Shown here: one piece after another, positions 9,801-18,880 of the stretch | Layout: the number at the start of each line of letters is the position of its first letter | How positions within the stretch are numbered: the first letter of the stretch is position 1 | Assembly: GCA_004519485.1 (NCBI GenBank) | Contig: CP038134.1 | Span: 930,001 to 994,000 of the forward strand | Origin: Nannochloropsis oceanica | Lineage: Eukaryota; Sar; Eustigmatophyceae; Eustigmatales; Monodopsidaceae | Length of the DNA stretch: 64,000 nucleotides | Direction: 5' to 3' | Program-made: the position numbers and the translations under genes | The notes under the pieces: model-generated | What the model was told of the DNA's origin: nothing | Seen by the model: the letters and a program-made list of their open reading frames with translations, nothing else | The model's database searches: none

Positions 9801-10933
9801 TAGTCAATCTCATCCGCGCAAAACGGTTTCCCGAACGCCTCCTCCTGCTTGCCAGCGAATCGCAGGTAACAATCATCCAACGCCCGCAAGTAACACTCCT
9901 TGCTCATCTTCCCATCCACTTCCGGGTACTCACTAGCAAATTTGGGCTTGAAAAAGTCCCAGGTATTGCTTGCATGCGTCGCCCTCAGCTTGGAATCAAT
10001 CACCAATGGCGCATCCGGTCCCACTAGCAACGCCACCGCTCCACACCCTCCCGTCGGCTTGGCAGGTCCATCTGCGTACATTGCAATATCGGCACACACC
10101 ACAATCGCATACCGCCCATCCCATCCACTGCTTTCAACCCATGCCAGGGCATTCAACAGCGCTGCAGTCCCTCCATAACAGGCGTTGACGACCGTCGTTC
10201 CTTCTATATCAGTATTCCCCGACGCCTCAAACAAGGACATGAGCACAGTCTTGGTCGACTTCGCCCTGTCCACCAGCGTTTCCGTTCCCACCTCCAGCCT
10301 CCCCACTTTCTCCCGTGGAATGTCGTACTTACTTAACAAATTCTCTACCACCGTCAACGCAATCGAATTGATATCCTCTCGGTCCCCTACAAACGCCATT
10401 CCTGCCTGCCCCAACCCTGAGGTAAACTTTCCCTGGCTCACCCCATGGGCCCTCTCCAACAACGTCTGTCGCACGTATGTCGAGGGAAAATAGATTTCCG
10501 TTGCTAGAATCCCCACATTATCGGGCCGGCTCCCTCCACCGTACAAGCTCGAATTGTGCGAGCCCGGCTGATAATGTGACGGGTCCTCCTTGGTGCTGGC
10601 CAACGTTGGGCGCGCCTGCTCTGGCTGCTGCTGCTGGTGATGAGGATACTGTGTCCCTTCTGCCGTATGGCTCGGTCGATCCCCGCACAGACCATGGACA
10701 AGGTGGCGGCTTACGGCAACGATAACGAAGAGAAGAGTCACTATCCCTCCGATTAACAAGGGCCGTGCCCACTCCGCAGCCGCAGGTGTCGCCATCCCCG
10801 CTCCCTCAAGCAGCGCGCGAGCCAGCGTCTCCATTGCATCCTCCAATCCCATGGCCGCTTCTGCCACAAGCTGGCTGGCACTACTGGTCGAGGTGGAGGC
10901 GCAGGACGAGGCAGCAAAGGTGGTGGATCTCAT
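6854..10933 (-). CDS. Membrane-anchored HMG-CoA synthase / beta-ketoacyl synthase fusion
   Basis: One exon, 1359 aa, start ATG at 10933. Residues about 58-79 form one hydrophobic helix. Residues about 138-640 are a complete HMG-CoA synthase (condenses acetyl-CoA with acetoacetyl-CoA). All three catalytic residues are present: Glu218 (EVGTETLVDRAKS), Cys252 (VNACYGGTAALLNA) and His382 (FHHPYNKLVQK). A Ser-rich linker (about 650-760) follows. Residues about 768-1330 are a thiolase-fold ketoacyl synthase (PLVITGVAAGLPG) with the nucleophile Cys1021 (TNAACAGTTQAIAIG) and His1220 (LSHETSTHAS) and His1263 (NTKGYTGHPMG), which replace the usual HGTGT and NIGH motifs. Both active sites therefore look intact. 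Free HMGS enzymes are about 450-520 aa. In bacteria, HMGS and a decarboxylating KS cooperate in polyketide beta-branching cassettes, but that KS has lost its Cys. The role here (mevalonate supply or a dedicated acyl branching step) is unknown. Confidence 0.92.
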   Translation of the reverse strand: MRSTTFAASSCASTSTSSASQLVAEAAMGLEDAMETLARALLEGAGMATPAAAEWARPLLIGGIVTLLFVIVAVSRHLVHGLCGDRPSHTAEGTQYPHHQQQQPEQARPTLASTKEDPSHYQPGSHNSSLYGGGSRPDNVGILATEIYFPSTYVRQTLLERAHGVSQGKFTSGLGQAGMAFVGDREDINSIALTVVENLLSKYDIPREKVGRLEVGTETLVDRAKSTKTVLMSLFEASGNTDIEGTTVVNACYGGTAALLNALAWVESSGWDGRYAIVVCADIAMYADGPAKPTGGCGAVALLVGPDAPLVIDSKLRATHASNTWDFFKPKFASEYPEVDGKMSKECYLRALDDCYLRFAGKQEEAFGKPFCADEIDYFCFHHPYNKLVQKAFGRLFYMDTRRGKLKKTVGEGWGSLDPWAATPLEETYDDRDLESLLRGLSHDRFSKRVGPSCLVSMQVGNTYTASVYMNLVCLIALKAQELVGKRMLVYSFGSGALATMFQITGRQPSSSVNSGRFTLGKMASTINLMDRLLERETVTPEELSEAIRIREKNVNRGGFVPQYSVSSLFPGTFYLEEVRPDFTRVYLRKLPTAPRIKGLFYPVHGSSKVIMVEKVLTTLKDRLGQQVLSPFVRELELKEEDEGKHREEIIPSCTSSNNSSPSLTSTPSSSPKEEMISTTHLTSGGISVFNFPHASEQHQKSSPISSPSYPLVVRPPSTQGHSSSMPHSLSLKSPTLLELTHEDSLKAMLKASITAAATSPIRHHGGAPLVITGVAAGLPGKDRDVFSGTNLEDLVNGTNFITNLSEVTKMNLIEKNVVQLKKNLDGTTTKMAVDSEKKVIKLGAQLGRFDLTTYGVSKAMVATMDTVVQVAIAAGLEALKDAGIVKGEGKDLSSWQLPEHMRDSTGVVYATSFPALEAAVSEVMRFLHSKEKSLTQSKALLTSVKNQLVATCGGDWEHVGPEDRAAYEQLEMSLKARLEDPDAEYEFDRKFLFRILVLGNAQLAQIVGARGPNMQTNAACAGTTQAIAIGQDMIQQGRCERLVVIASDNASGDVLIPWLGSGFRALGAASISENVEDAALPFDKRRKGLVLGAGAIGMVLETEAAVARRYAEKTGLLALSITGRSTSSTSTNSTSSTSTGSSGGNLGASVVMSKEHIEAFGLALRIRLIDTQYSNSAYHGAALDQHHIAGELARFLGSLEKKFGITRQQIAEEGVYLSHETSTHASDASSCAANEIFALRTCFGDAGMEKLIVLNTKGYTGHPMGVSFEDVAAVQILRSGIIPPVANLDEKHTDPYLGKINLGKGGKFNARYALRFAAGFGSQVAFALYGHLGGGGQEEGEGGYYAGVHAGTHAGAQP

Positions 10934-12169
10934 TGTCAACTACAGGGTCGTCGTGCTGGCTTCGCCTGGCGCTCCTTGATGTCACGGCGACTTTCAATGA
11001 CGGTGTTTACTGTGGTGCACGTGCATGGAGGGATGGGAGGGATAAGGATGGGTAGGTCTTCTAAGGGGCACAGATTATGTGTGCGTATTGGCCTGTCGAA
11101 AGGAGCGCGTCGGACTGAGGGCAAGATGTCGGGCGCACGATCATCGTCCCGTGTTAGCCACGCTCGAAGCCGTTGCAATACACCCCACACATGTGACCAC
11201 AATGCTCCCTTTTTTAATTTCATGTCCGAATCACTTCCGCGCGTGCCCTGGTGACCGTCATCCTTACAGGGAAGAGACACAGGGAAGAGGCAAGCCAGCA
11301 TCCAAAAAGAAGGATCGAACGCACCTCAACTTATGGAAAGGGTGCTGCCTTTGTGGCCCACCTTTAAATTAAACAAAGGCGATGGTCTATGAGTAAGAAT
11401 AAAAGTGGTGCCATGTGGCTCAATCGTAGTAGTTGCAGCAGTCTGAGGACGCGATAAAGCGAGAATAACCACATCTCGCCGTTTGCAGGCTTTGGTTCCG
11501 CTTCTCCCTCTCCTCGGTTGCACATGGCGGAGAGGCTGCCAGCATACTTATGCTTCACACAATTTTGGGGACAGCATGCCCCTCCATAGCCACCAATCGA
11601 TCAAAGCAGACATTGACTATGTCATGCCAATCACCAATATGGCTCAAACTCGTCGTGATTGGGGCGAAGGACTCAATTGCACGTGTCCAAAGCCAGGCCC
11701 ATTGCTTATCTATCTATAACGGCTGTTGTTTGCCTGTCGCTAACGGCCGAAGAAAAAGCGAAAAAGCCATCGTTAGCCCCGGTCACAGGCTGATAATGCA
11801 TGGGATTTTCATGGGAGCGCATCGTAAAAGTCATGGTGTTACAGTAATGTGCATTCGATGTTTTATATTGGGAGCCGTGCAAGACTATGAAAAAAACACG
11901 AATGCGACGAAAAAGGGTGGGATCTCAAATTCATGGCGCGAAGCATCCATCATGATGCGGCATACAGATTGAATGATCATGCCCTTAACCCACTGGCTTT
12001 GCCCCACCGACCCGCAATGCACCGACATTGAAACCTCTTACCCTCTCCTCCTCCTCCCTTGACAGGGTCTCGCGCTCTTGGATTTTTCCCCCTCCTCGTC
12101 CAACAGCGCAGCAAGCGCTTCCTCTTCATCCCTACCCCATCAACTGACTGCCTGCCCGCCCGCAGGCGT
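10934..12169. promoter_or_regulatory. Divergent intergenic region, HMGS-KS and Nudix genes
   Basis: 1.24 kb between two outward ATGs. C/T-rich stretches ending in AG just before 12064 (cctcctcctcccttgacag) and before 12166 (cgcccgcag) look like splice acceptors, so the Nudix gene may have a spliced 5' leader. No conserved ORF recognised. Confidence 0.5.
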
Positions 12170-14119
12170 ATGGCCAGCATCCTCGACCATCCACCCAACT
12201 CTATAGTACAACCACCTACACGGTTGCGACAAGTTAAAGATGGAGATGGTTTCTGTAATGATACCCCTTCCGTAGAAGAGAGCCTTGCGGCGCTCACGCT
12301 TCACGACGACGAGGTCTACCAGACTGCCTCCTCTTCGACGGACGACGACGACAACAACGCTGCGGTAGGCATGGGAAAGGCTGAGCGCAAACAGCGGCAA
12401 AAAGAGAAGAAGAAAGCGGCAATCGCACTTGTTGCGACGTCTGCCGCTGGTTCAAAGAAAGCGGTGACGACGAATGACGCCCAAGCTGCTGCGGGGCATG
12501 TGTCCTCCTATTCATTTGAAGCCTCCTGCACCATGATAGTCGATGCGGCCACGGCAGTGGCAACGATACCGAGTAAAACGAAATTAAAACCTAGTGGCAG
12601 ACCCACAACTTTCTCCTCAGATGCTTCCGCCACCGTCGCTTCCGCCCCCGCTGTCGACTCCACCACCACAACAACCACAACGGACAGCAGTATGGGTCCC
12701 ACAAAAGTCCGTAAACCACGCCACAAAAAACAACCCAAATTTCTCTCCTCCTCATCCTCTTCATCGGCAACCCAACCCAACCCCAGCCTCTTCTCCGACC
12801 TATCCATTCTTCAAAAAATAACCAACAAACAAGCCGAAATCATCGAAGTCCACACCCCTAATTGCTCATGCCGAGGTGCGTTTTGGCTCAAGAATATGGA
12901 AGCGTCCTCCTTACTTGGTTACGTCGCTGTTACCAAAGGCACTGATGGCGGTCGGATCCGCCCAGCCCTCATCCTGGTTGCCGCAGATCATAGCCTGGAA
13001 GGGGAACGACAAGCAGTAGCAACCATGAAGGCAACAGCAATTAAATACTCCAGCTTGCGTCCCGCGCGATGTGGCCGGACACAAACCCCCGTCCTCCCTC
13101 CCGCCCTTCCTACCTCCTCTCCTCACCCTCCCTTGCGCAGTGGCTTCGTCCGCTCTTCCCACTTGCCCACCTCCACCCTCCCTTCCTCCTCCACCACCCT
13201 CCCTCCCTGGTTCCTCCACGGCGCTGCTGTCATCGTCGGGGAATACACGCACCTCACCTCCCTCGCCCTTCACTACGGGTTCCGCCCGGAGGTCAATCGT
13301 CAATCAGACGACGAAGCTTGTTGCCTCCTCGTTGCCTCCCTTCCTCCCTCCTCCGCCTTCCGTTCCACCTCCTCCTGTCTGACCACCATCACCGAATCCC
13401 TCCTCTCCTCTCTTGCCTCCCATGGCCCGCCCTCGGTAGCTCCCAAGGAAGAAGTAACAATGCTCGGGCACCATTTGCAGACGATTCTACGGCGGGGTAA
13501 TCTCACCCGAGAGAGGGTGTCTCAGGAGGCTTGGAAGAAGGAAAAGCACATCATGCGCGAGCCCGCCCTGCTGGCAATTGGACAGGAGTGGCCCGAAAGG
13601 TTTACGATTGACGTGTTTGGAGGTAAGAGGGAGGTAGGGGAGAGTAGCTTGCAAGCGGCAGTGAGGGAGACGAAGGAGGAAAGTGGGGACTGTGTGTGTC
13701 TGGAGCAGGAAGAGGAGGAGGAGAGAGGGAAGGGAGGAAGAAGATATGTGCGGATACCGGGTTTGGATTTCTGGGATGAAAGCATGGCTTTTTGGGGTTT
13801 CCTTTGTAGAGGGGAGGGAGTGGGAGAGTGGGAGAAGGAGGGAGGGGGGCATGGAAATTTGGCGGCAAGTGGTGGTGGAGGTGGAGGTGGACAGACCTGG
13901 AATGGAAGAGGAGGAGGGATAGGTGGTGGTGGAGGAGGAGGAAAAGGAGGAAGTAGTCGCTTTGGGGCGATGAGAGGAGGTCGTGGGGTCCGAGGAGGGA
14001 GGGGAAGAAGAAGTGAGAGGGGCATGTTTGCTTCTGTTGCCAGTGGTGATCGTGAGGAGCACCTAGGAGGAAGTAGAAGGGTGGGTGGGGTAGAAGGACG
14101 AGGACGACAACGAGGTTGA
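12170..14119 (+). CDS. Nudix-domain protein with C-terminal RGG tail
   Basis: 649 aa from the ATG at 12170. The frame is open upstream but without an ATG, and acceptor-like sites suggest upstream splicing. Residues 1 to about 210 are disordered and Lys/Ser/Thr-rich. About 220-420 is a globular part I do not recognise (IEVHTPNCSCRGAFWLKNM and onward). The Nudix box lies at about residues 482-505 (FGGKREVGESSLQAAVRE then TKEESGD) and fits GX5EX7REUXEEXGU with the RE and EE metal-binding glutamates in place; the hydrophobic positions are relaxed. Nudix enzymes cleave nucleoside diphosphates linked to another group, including mRNA caps. The last about 90 residues are Gly/Arg-rich (RGGRGVRGGRGRRSERG), typical of RNA binding, which favours an RNA-related substrate, but this is inference. 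Confidence 0.78.
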   Translation: MASILDHPPNSIVQPPTRLRQVKDGDGFCNDTPSVEESLAALTLHDDEVYQTASSSTDDDDNNAAVGMGKAERKQRQKEKKKAAIALVATSAAGSKKAVTTNDAQAAAGHVSSYSFEASCTMIVDAATAVATIPSKTKLKPSGRPTTFSSDASATVASAPAVDSTTTTTTTDSSMGPTKVRKPRHKKQPKFLSSSSSSSATQPNPSLFSDLSILQKITNKQAEIIEVHTPNCSCRGAFWLKNMEASSLLGYVAVTKGTDGGRIRPALILVAADHSLEGERQAVATMKATAIKYSSLRPARCGRTQTPVLPPALPTSSPHPPLRSGFVRSSHLPTSTLPSSSTTLPPWFLHGAAVIVGEYTHLTSLALHYGFRPEVNRQSDDEACCLLVASLPPSSAFRSTSSCLTTITESLLSSLASHGPPSVAPKEEVTMLGHHLQTILRRGNLTRERVSQEAWKKEKHIMREPALLAIGQEWPERFTIDVFGGKREVGESSLQAAVRETKEESGDCVCLEQEEEEERGKGGRRYVRIPGLDFWDESMAFWGFLCRGEGVGEWEKEGGGHGNLAASGGGGGGGQTWNGRGGGIGGGGGGGKGGSSRFGAMRGGRGVRGGRGRRSERGMFASVASGDREEHLGGSRRVGGVEGRGRQRG

Positions 14120-14877
14120 GGAAGACGAAGAGGAGAGCAATGTAGGGCGTATGTAGACGGAGGATGATGGTGATGAGGAGGGGGAGGGAGGGGATCTGCG
14201 AAAGTGTCACCAGCTGAGTGGATGGAGGAGAAAGGGCAGGACAACAGGATTCGCAGTTTATGTACATTGATGAATGCAAAAGAAGGTAACAAGGTATAGA
14301 TGTATGTGTACATCGTCTATTCATTGGTTGGCTGATTCTTTGATTGTGATTGGGATCCTTCTTGGTCAAGGTGGTTCTGGTTGTTGGCTTTCTTTCCTTT
14401 ATGTGTCCGTTCATGCCGGTGCTCTTGATGAAGGCAGCTGCTGCTACGGCTAGTGATGCTGCAACGGCTGCTGCTGCTGCTGCTGCAACGGCTGCTGCTG
14501 CTGCTGCTGCTGCTTGTCGAAACCCTCCCCGTCTTCCGGGGACGAATTCTTCTGTTCTCCCCTCGTTGCCTCCACCTCTCGCGTGCCAGTCACCCAGGTG
14601 CATGTCTTCCCACCACGGCGCAGTGTTCCGACATGTTTCAAAGGGCCACATATTGCACTCGTGGGATTCATGCAGGCGAGCCGATTCGCTCTGGTGTAGA
14701 TATTAGCAATAATAATATTTGCCAACCTAACCCTAACCCTAACCCTACATATACCCGTATTTGCTGTACTCACACTTTTCATCCTGTTGCCCGTACACAC
14801 CCACCCACCCACACACACACACACACCCCTCCCCTGGTGTAACATTTTTCTCTTCCTCCCTGTCCCCTGTTTCCTTG
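14120..14877. other. Convergent intergenic region with CTG, telomere-like and CA repeats
   Basis: 758 bp between the Nudix and NF-YC stops. It holds an interrupted CTG/CAG tract (14459-14515), a short CCCTAA array (14726-14747) and a CA-rich run (about 14796-14835). A minus-strand frame over the CTG tract encodes mostly Gln and I do not call it a gene. Confidence 0.6.
14726..14747. repeat. Interstitial telomere-like repeat (CCCTAA about 3.5 copies)
   Basis: Tandem CCCTAA units (TTAGGG on the other strand) lie inside a normal intergenic spacer with genes on both sides, so this is interstitial and not a chromosome end. Confidence 0.85.
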
Positions 14878-17761
14878 CTAGTTCCGAGAGGTGAGAAGCA
14901 TGAAGCCCCCTTCCCCACCGCCAGGTGGTAAATGCGGATAATCCTCCTGCTGCTGCTGCTGCTGGTGGTGGTGGTAGTGCTGAGGGTGCGCTCGTGATAG
15001 ATTCATGTCAGGTGGAGCGTGGGAAGAGGGGAAGGAGGAAGAGGGTGAGGAAGTAGTGGCAGTGTGATACAGCACACCAGCTGCATGTGGAGGTGGGAGA
15101 GGCCGCAGGGATACCGGTGAAAGTGTTTTGAAGGAAGGGAAGAAGGACGGAAAAGAGTAAGGGGGGGAGGAAGGGCTCATGGTGACGGTTGTGGGCGTAT
15201 TGCTGCTGCTAGTGCCAGCGGTTGTAGGGTTATAGGGAGAAGTGGTGGTTGTAATCGAGAGATGGAGGGAGGGAGGAATAGGGGAGATAGGTGGTAGCAA
15301 TTCAGGGATGAGGGAGCTGCCGCAGCGTCGGGAAGAGGAGGACAAGGCGAGAAAGGCACTGACTCCACCTTGCTGATGCTGCTCCTCGTCCTCCTCCTCC
15401 TCCACCACCACATCCTCCTCCCCCACTACATCCTCCTCTTCCTCCTTATCCTCACCTTCACCCTTCTCCTCTTCTTGCCATCCCAGTGGCGACCAGGTCT
15501 GTGTGTCTCGGTCCTCTTCTACATTTTCCTCCTCTACCTCATTCTCCTGCTGCTGCTTATTTTCTCGCTGGTGCTGTTGCATCTGCTCTTCCTGCTGATA
15601 GTCGTAAAACAGACAATCGTCTTTATTTCTTAAGGTATCTTCTTTTATACCTATCTCTTCCTTCTCCTCCTCCTCCTCCTCCTCTTCCTCTTCTTCTTCT
15701 TCTTCTTCTTCTTCTTCTTCTTCTTCTTCTTCTTCCTCCTCCTCATCGCCGCCACTCCCCGCGCCCATGTACGCCTGTCGTGGCACACACCGTGGCCGGC
15801 CAGGAAAAGGAGGAGGGATGGAGGGAAGGTGGGATGGAGAAGCGGGTGTGCGTGCACAGGCAAAAGGGAAAGGAGGAAGAGGATGACGATGAGGATGAGA
15901 AGGAGGAGGAGAAGGAGGAGGAGGACCCGAGGCCAAAGTTATCAACGAAATGGCCGTGGAGTCTCCCTCCTCCTCCCCCCCCCCATCCTCCTTCTTCTCC
16001 ACTTTCTCGGTCCAGTACTCCTTCACCTCCTCCTCCATCATCGTCGGTGTCCATCTCCTTGTTCTGCTCTGTCCTCCTGGCTGTCCTTCCTCCTCCTGAT
16101 CCTCCTCCTGATCCTCCTCCTGCTGCTCCTGTGCCTGCGCCTCCTCCTGAATCCTTGCCTTGCCGACCTTTCCATCTATCTGCTGCTGCTTCTGGGCATT
16201 GACTTTATTCCTGCGCCCCAACGAACGACCGCGGGGTTTCCCTTGCTGCCGCACCTGCCGATGATGCCCATGTTGGTGTTGTGGCTGATGATGCCGAGAA
16301 AGAGGCGGAAGTGGAGGTAAAGAAGGAAAGGCGGAGACGACTATTGATGGGCCCGCGGTGATAGGAAAATAATGTCGATGCTGCTCCTGTTGCTCATAAT
16401 GATGATGGTGATAATGATGCTGCTGCTCTGCATGATGATGCTGCTGCTGATGATTGCCGACGCCGTGAGAGGAAGGGAGGGACGACGCTGAAGTCATGGG
16501 AGGCATACCCCACCGCCCCTGCCTAGTCACAACCGCTATCCCACCTTCCTTCTCCTCCTCTCTCCCCCCCCCCCCCTACCCCTCTTTCCTCCTCCTCTCC
16601 TCCCAGTGCCCCTCCATATGCTCTCTCCAACGAAGCGATTGCCAGCCAGATTCTGCTCCTATTAGTGCCCCTCTTACTCTTAATATGCATGTACTCCCGT
16701 GGGACCAGATCAACCAAAAAGTCAAACATATCACTGATGCTGATTCCCCTTGCCACGTCACACCTCTGCACGCACTTCCTCTTATCTTCTTCTGCGCATA
16801 CATATGCCCGATGACTCAAGTCCTCCACCAGCATCTCACATGCTTTGGCCATCAACAGCTGTACCTCGCCCAACACGGTCTTATTCTTTTCTCCATACAT
16901 CTCCGCACGAATGAAGCGGCGTATTCTCGCCTTAGGCAACTGGATGGTCTTCATCTCCGCCTCGACCTGAGCAGGGGTTAGACAACGGGTGCGTTGCAAC
17001 ACCCTCAGGTAATGCTTCGCCTCGTGGGCCTCCACCCTTCGAATCAGTCGGGCTTGGTACTGCTGCTGCTCCCACAAAGCGGTGGCATCCCGGGTGTCAT
17101 CTTCATCTTCGCCGTCAGAAGAAGGAAACAAGGAGGAGGACGGCCAGTTCTCGTCTTCGTCATCGTCCTCATCGTCATTCCCCTCGCTGCTGAGGTCGCT
17201 GATCTGCTGCTCCTCCTCTGTTTTTCTCTCATTTCCCCGGCCGCTGCCCCAGTTGCTACTGTTAAGGCGACTCAGGATGTGGCTGGCCCTTCGCTTATCG
17301 CCCTTGGTGCCCATTCTTTTCATGGCTATAGATATGTCTTCCTCCCCCTCTCCCTCCCCCTCTTCTTTCTCCTCCTCGTCCTCGTCCTCCTTCTCCTCCC
17401 CCTTCTTAATCTCCTCAAAACTCCGACGCAAACTCTGCCGTCCTGTACCCTTGCCTCGACCTCGCCCTCGTCCGCGCTCTTGCCCTCTTCCTCGGGTACG
17501 AGCCTTACTACGTGCAGTAACTGAAGCCATGGGTGGGCTTAGGGGACAAGAAATGCGGCAGGGTGGTACATGGCTGTGGATGTGGTACTGCTGGTCAGAG
17601 GTATGCAAGGCCTGGCACTCACTCATTGTGCTGGTGGGGAGGCAAGAAGGACGATCGCTGCAGGGAGCACTGCTGCTATGCCCCCGTCCTCCGCCACGGC
17701 CCCCGCGACGTGATGGCGCTGCTGATGCGGCGACCCTCTCCTTCTTCATCGCCAGTGGCAT
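14878..17761 (-). CDS. NF-YC (HAP5/CBF-C) histone-fold subunit with long acidic tail
   Basis: Starts at the ATG at 17761. Residues about 272-357 are an NF-YC histone fold: LPKARIRRFIRAE, VLLMAKACEMLVEDL-like helix 2, and the diagnostic end DMFDFLVDLVPRE. NF-YC pairs with NF-YB, and the dimer recruits NF-YA to CCAAT boxes. The N-terminus is Arg/Gly-rich then acidic. At a G13 run (16564-16576) the frame ends in 16 junk residues. One G fewer would join it directly to an open frame down to the TAG at 14878, adding about 550 residues rich in His/Gln, Glu, Pro and Ser, with a long Glu run at about 15660-15744. Total about 960 aa; typical NF-YC proteins are about 200-450 aa. A GTGAGT donor near 17625 could mark an intron before MASVTARSKARTRGRG, which would change the N-terminus. 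Confidence 0.85.
15660..15744 (-). repeat. GAA/GAG (TTC/CTC) tract encoding poly-Glu
   Basis: Nearly pure TTC and CTC triplets on the plus strand, with about 17 uninterrupted TTC units. They are read on the minus strand as a glutamate run in the NF-YC tail. GAA tracts can form triplex DNA. Confidence 0.9.
16564..16576 (-). repeat. G13 homopolymer at a frame change in NF-YC
   Basis: Thirteen C on the plus strand. Twelve would fuse the histone-fold frame to the downstream frame without a stop. Confidence 0.9.
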
Positions 17762-18880
17762 AGTGGGTACCTTTAGTGTGTGTGTGTGGTGCGTTGCGGG
17801 CGGGCCTTAAAATGCGTGTGGGGCGTGAGGTTTGAAAGTATGACCAATAGCAGAACGACAAGATTTCAACAAGAAAATGAGGAGGCGCCACGAATAATAA
17901 ATCTACGGCAAAGGACTGCAGAAAGAGGGTGCGGCACGTAAATCCATGGGTGCTGCTCCGAGAAGTGATGTCTTCGAGAGGGGTGGTGGTATTGGGAGGC
18001 ACGGTGATAAAGATGATGCATAGTGGTGTGTTGGGCGGCAGACAGTTGAATCTTGCCGGAATGCCCCTATGTTTTATATCAACAACAAATGAAAACGAAG
18101 CTGCGTCCACAGAGATTTCATTTTTCTTCTTTTTCTTCCACGGGGCAGAGAGAGAAGTCTTTCCAGGTCGTTTCCAGGTTCCGACGACGACGGGCGAAAT
18201 GTGCCCGGACGGGGTGCGACAGTCTCGAAGCACACTTTACACGGATAATGCCACCAGACATAAAAGAGCTCGGGAACCCTACTTGTGCTCATGACGAATC
18301 ACTTTACGTGTTTTTAACATTCTTGCGCGAGCCGTGTGAACACGCTTTCATTTTAAAGCTCAGCGATTGCGCCAGACCTACACGCCTGCACTTCCTTCCT
18401 CCTGCCCTCGAAGCAAAGTACAATGACAGTGGAAAACGAGCGTATTGCAGTAGCCTCTTCGAGGCTCACTGTATGAATGAGCAGTCACTACACTTCTGCA
18501 GTCCTCCTACGCACCCCCAAGAGTCGTGACCCGCATCCGATCCCCCTTCAACTCTGCCCCGTTTTCCCCTTCCTCCTTCCCTTGCGCCTCGCTCGTTATC
18601 GACATTTTCAATCAAACTCTCAAGGGGTGGGGCACACACTCGATGCAGGCAGGACATATTTGCTGAAATGACAAGAGACCTTTTTGTCTACTTTTGTGGT
18701 GCCGCACTTTTTGGTTATTGTGTTTTTTGCACACTAATCCACCGGCCTTTCCCTTACTTCCCCACCCCCACATGCAACCACAGGCAGGCGATCCCAAGAG
18801 GCCTGGCCCACCGAGAGTCACTGCTCAATTTAGTCGGGATCTGCATCTAGCGCCTCTTTCCTCTCTTCTCTTTCGGTACC
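17762..18880. promoter_or_regulatory. Divergent intergenic region, NF-YC and protease genes
   Basis: 1.1 kb between outward ATGs. Frames in it (17929-18294, 18053-18529) have no recognisable domain and look spurious. Confidence 0.5.

Noticed and set aside
13522-14651. Pro/His/Leu-rich minus-strand frames over the Nudix gene 3' end
   Set aside because: Antisense shadows of the Gly/Arg-rich RGG tail and of a CTG repeat.
14726-14747. Chromosome end
   Set aside because: Only about 3.5 telomere units, with ordinary genes on both sides.
14450-14845. Minus-strand frame ending in Gln-rich sequence over the CTG tract
   Set aside because: Most of it is microsatellite translation; the short remainder (MNPTSAICGPLKHVG) has no recognised family.
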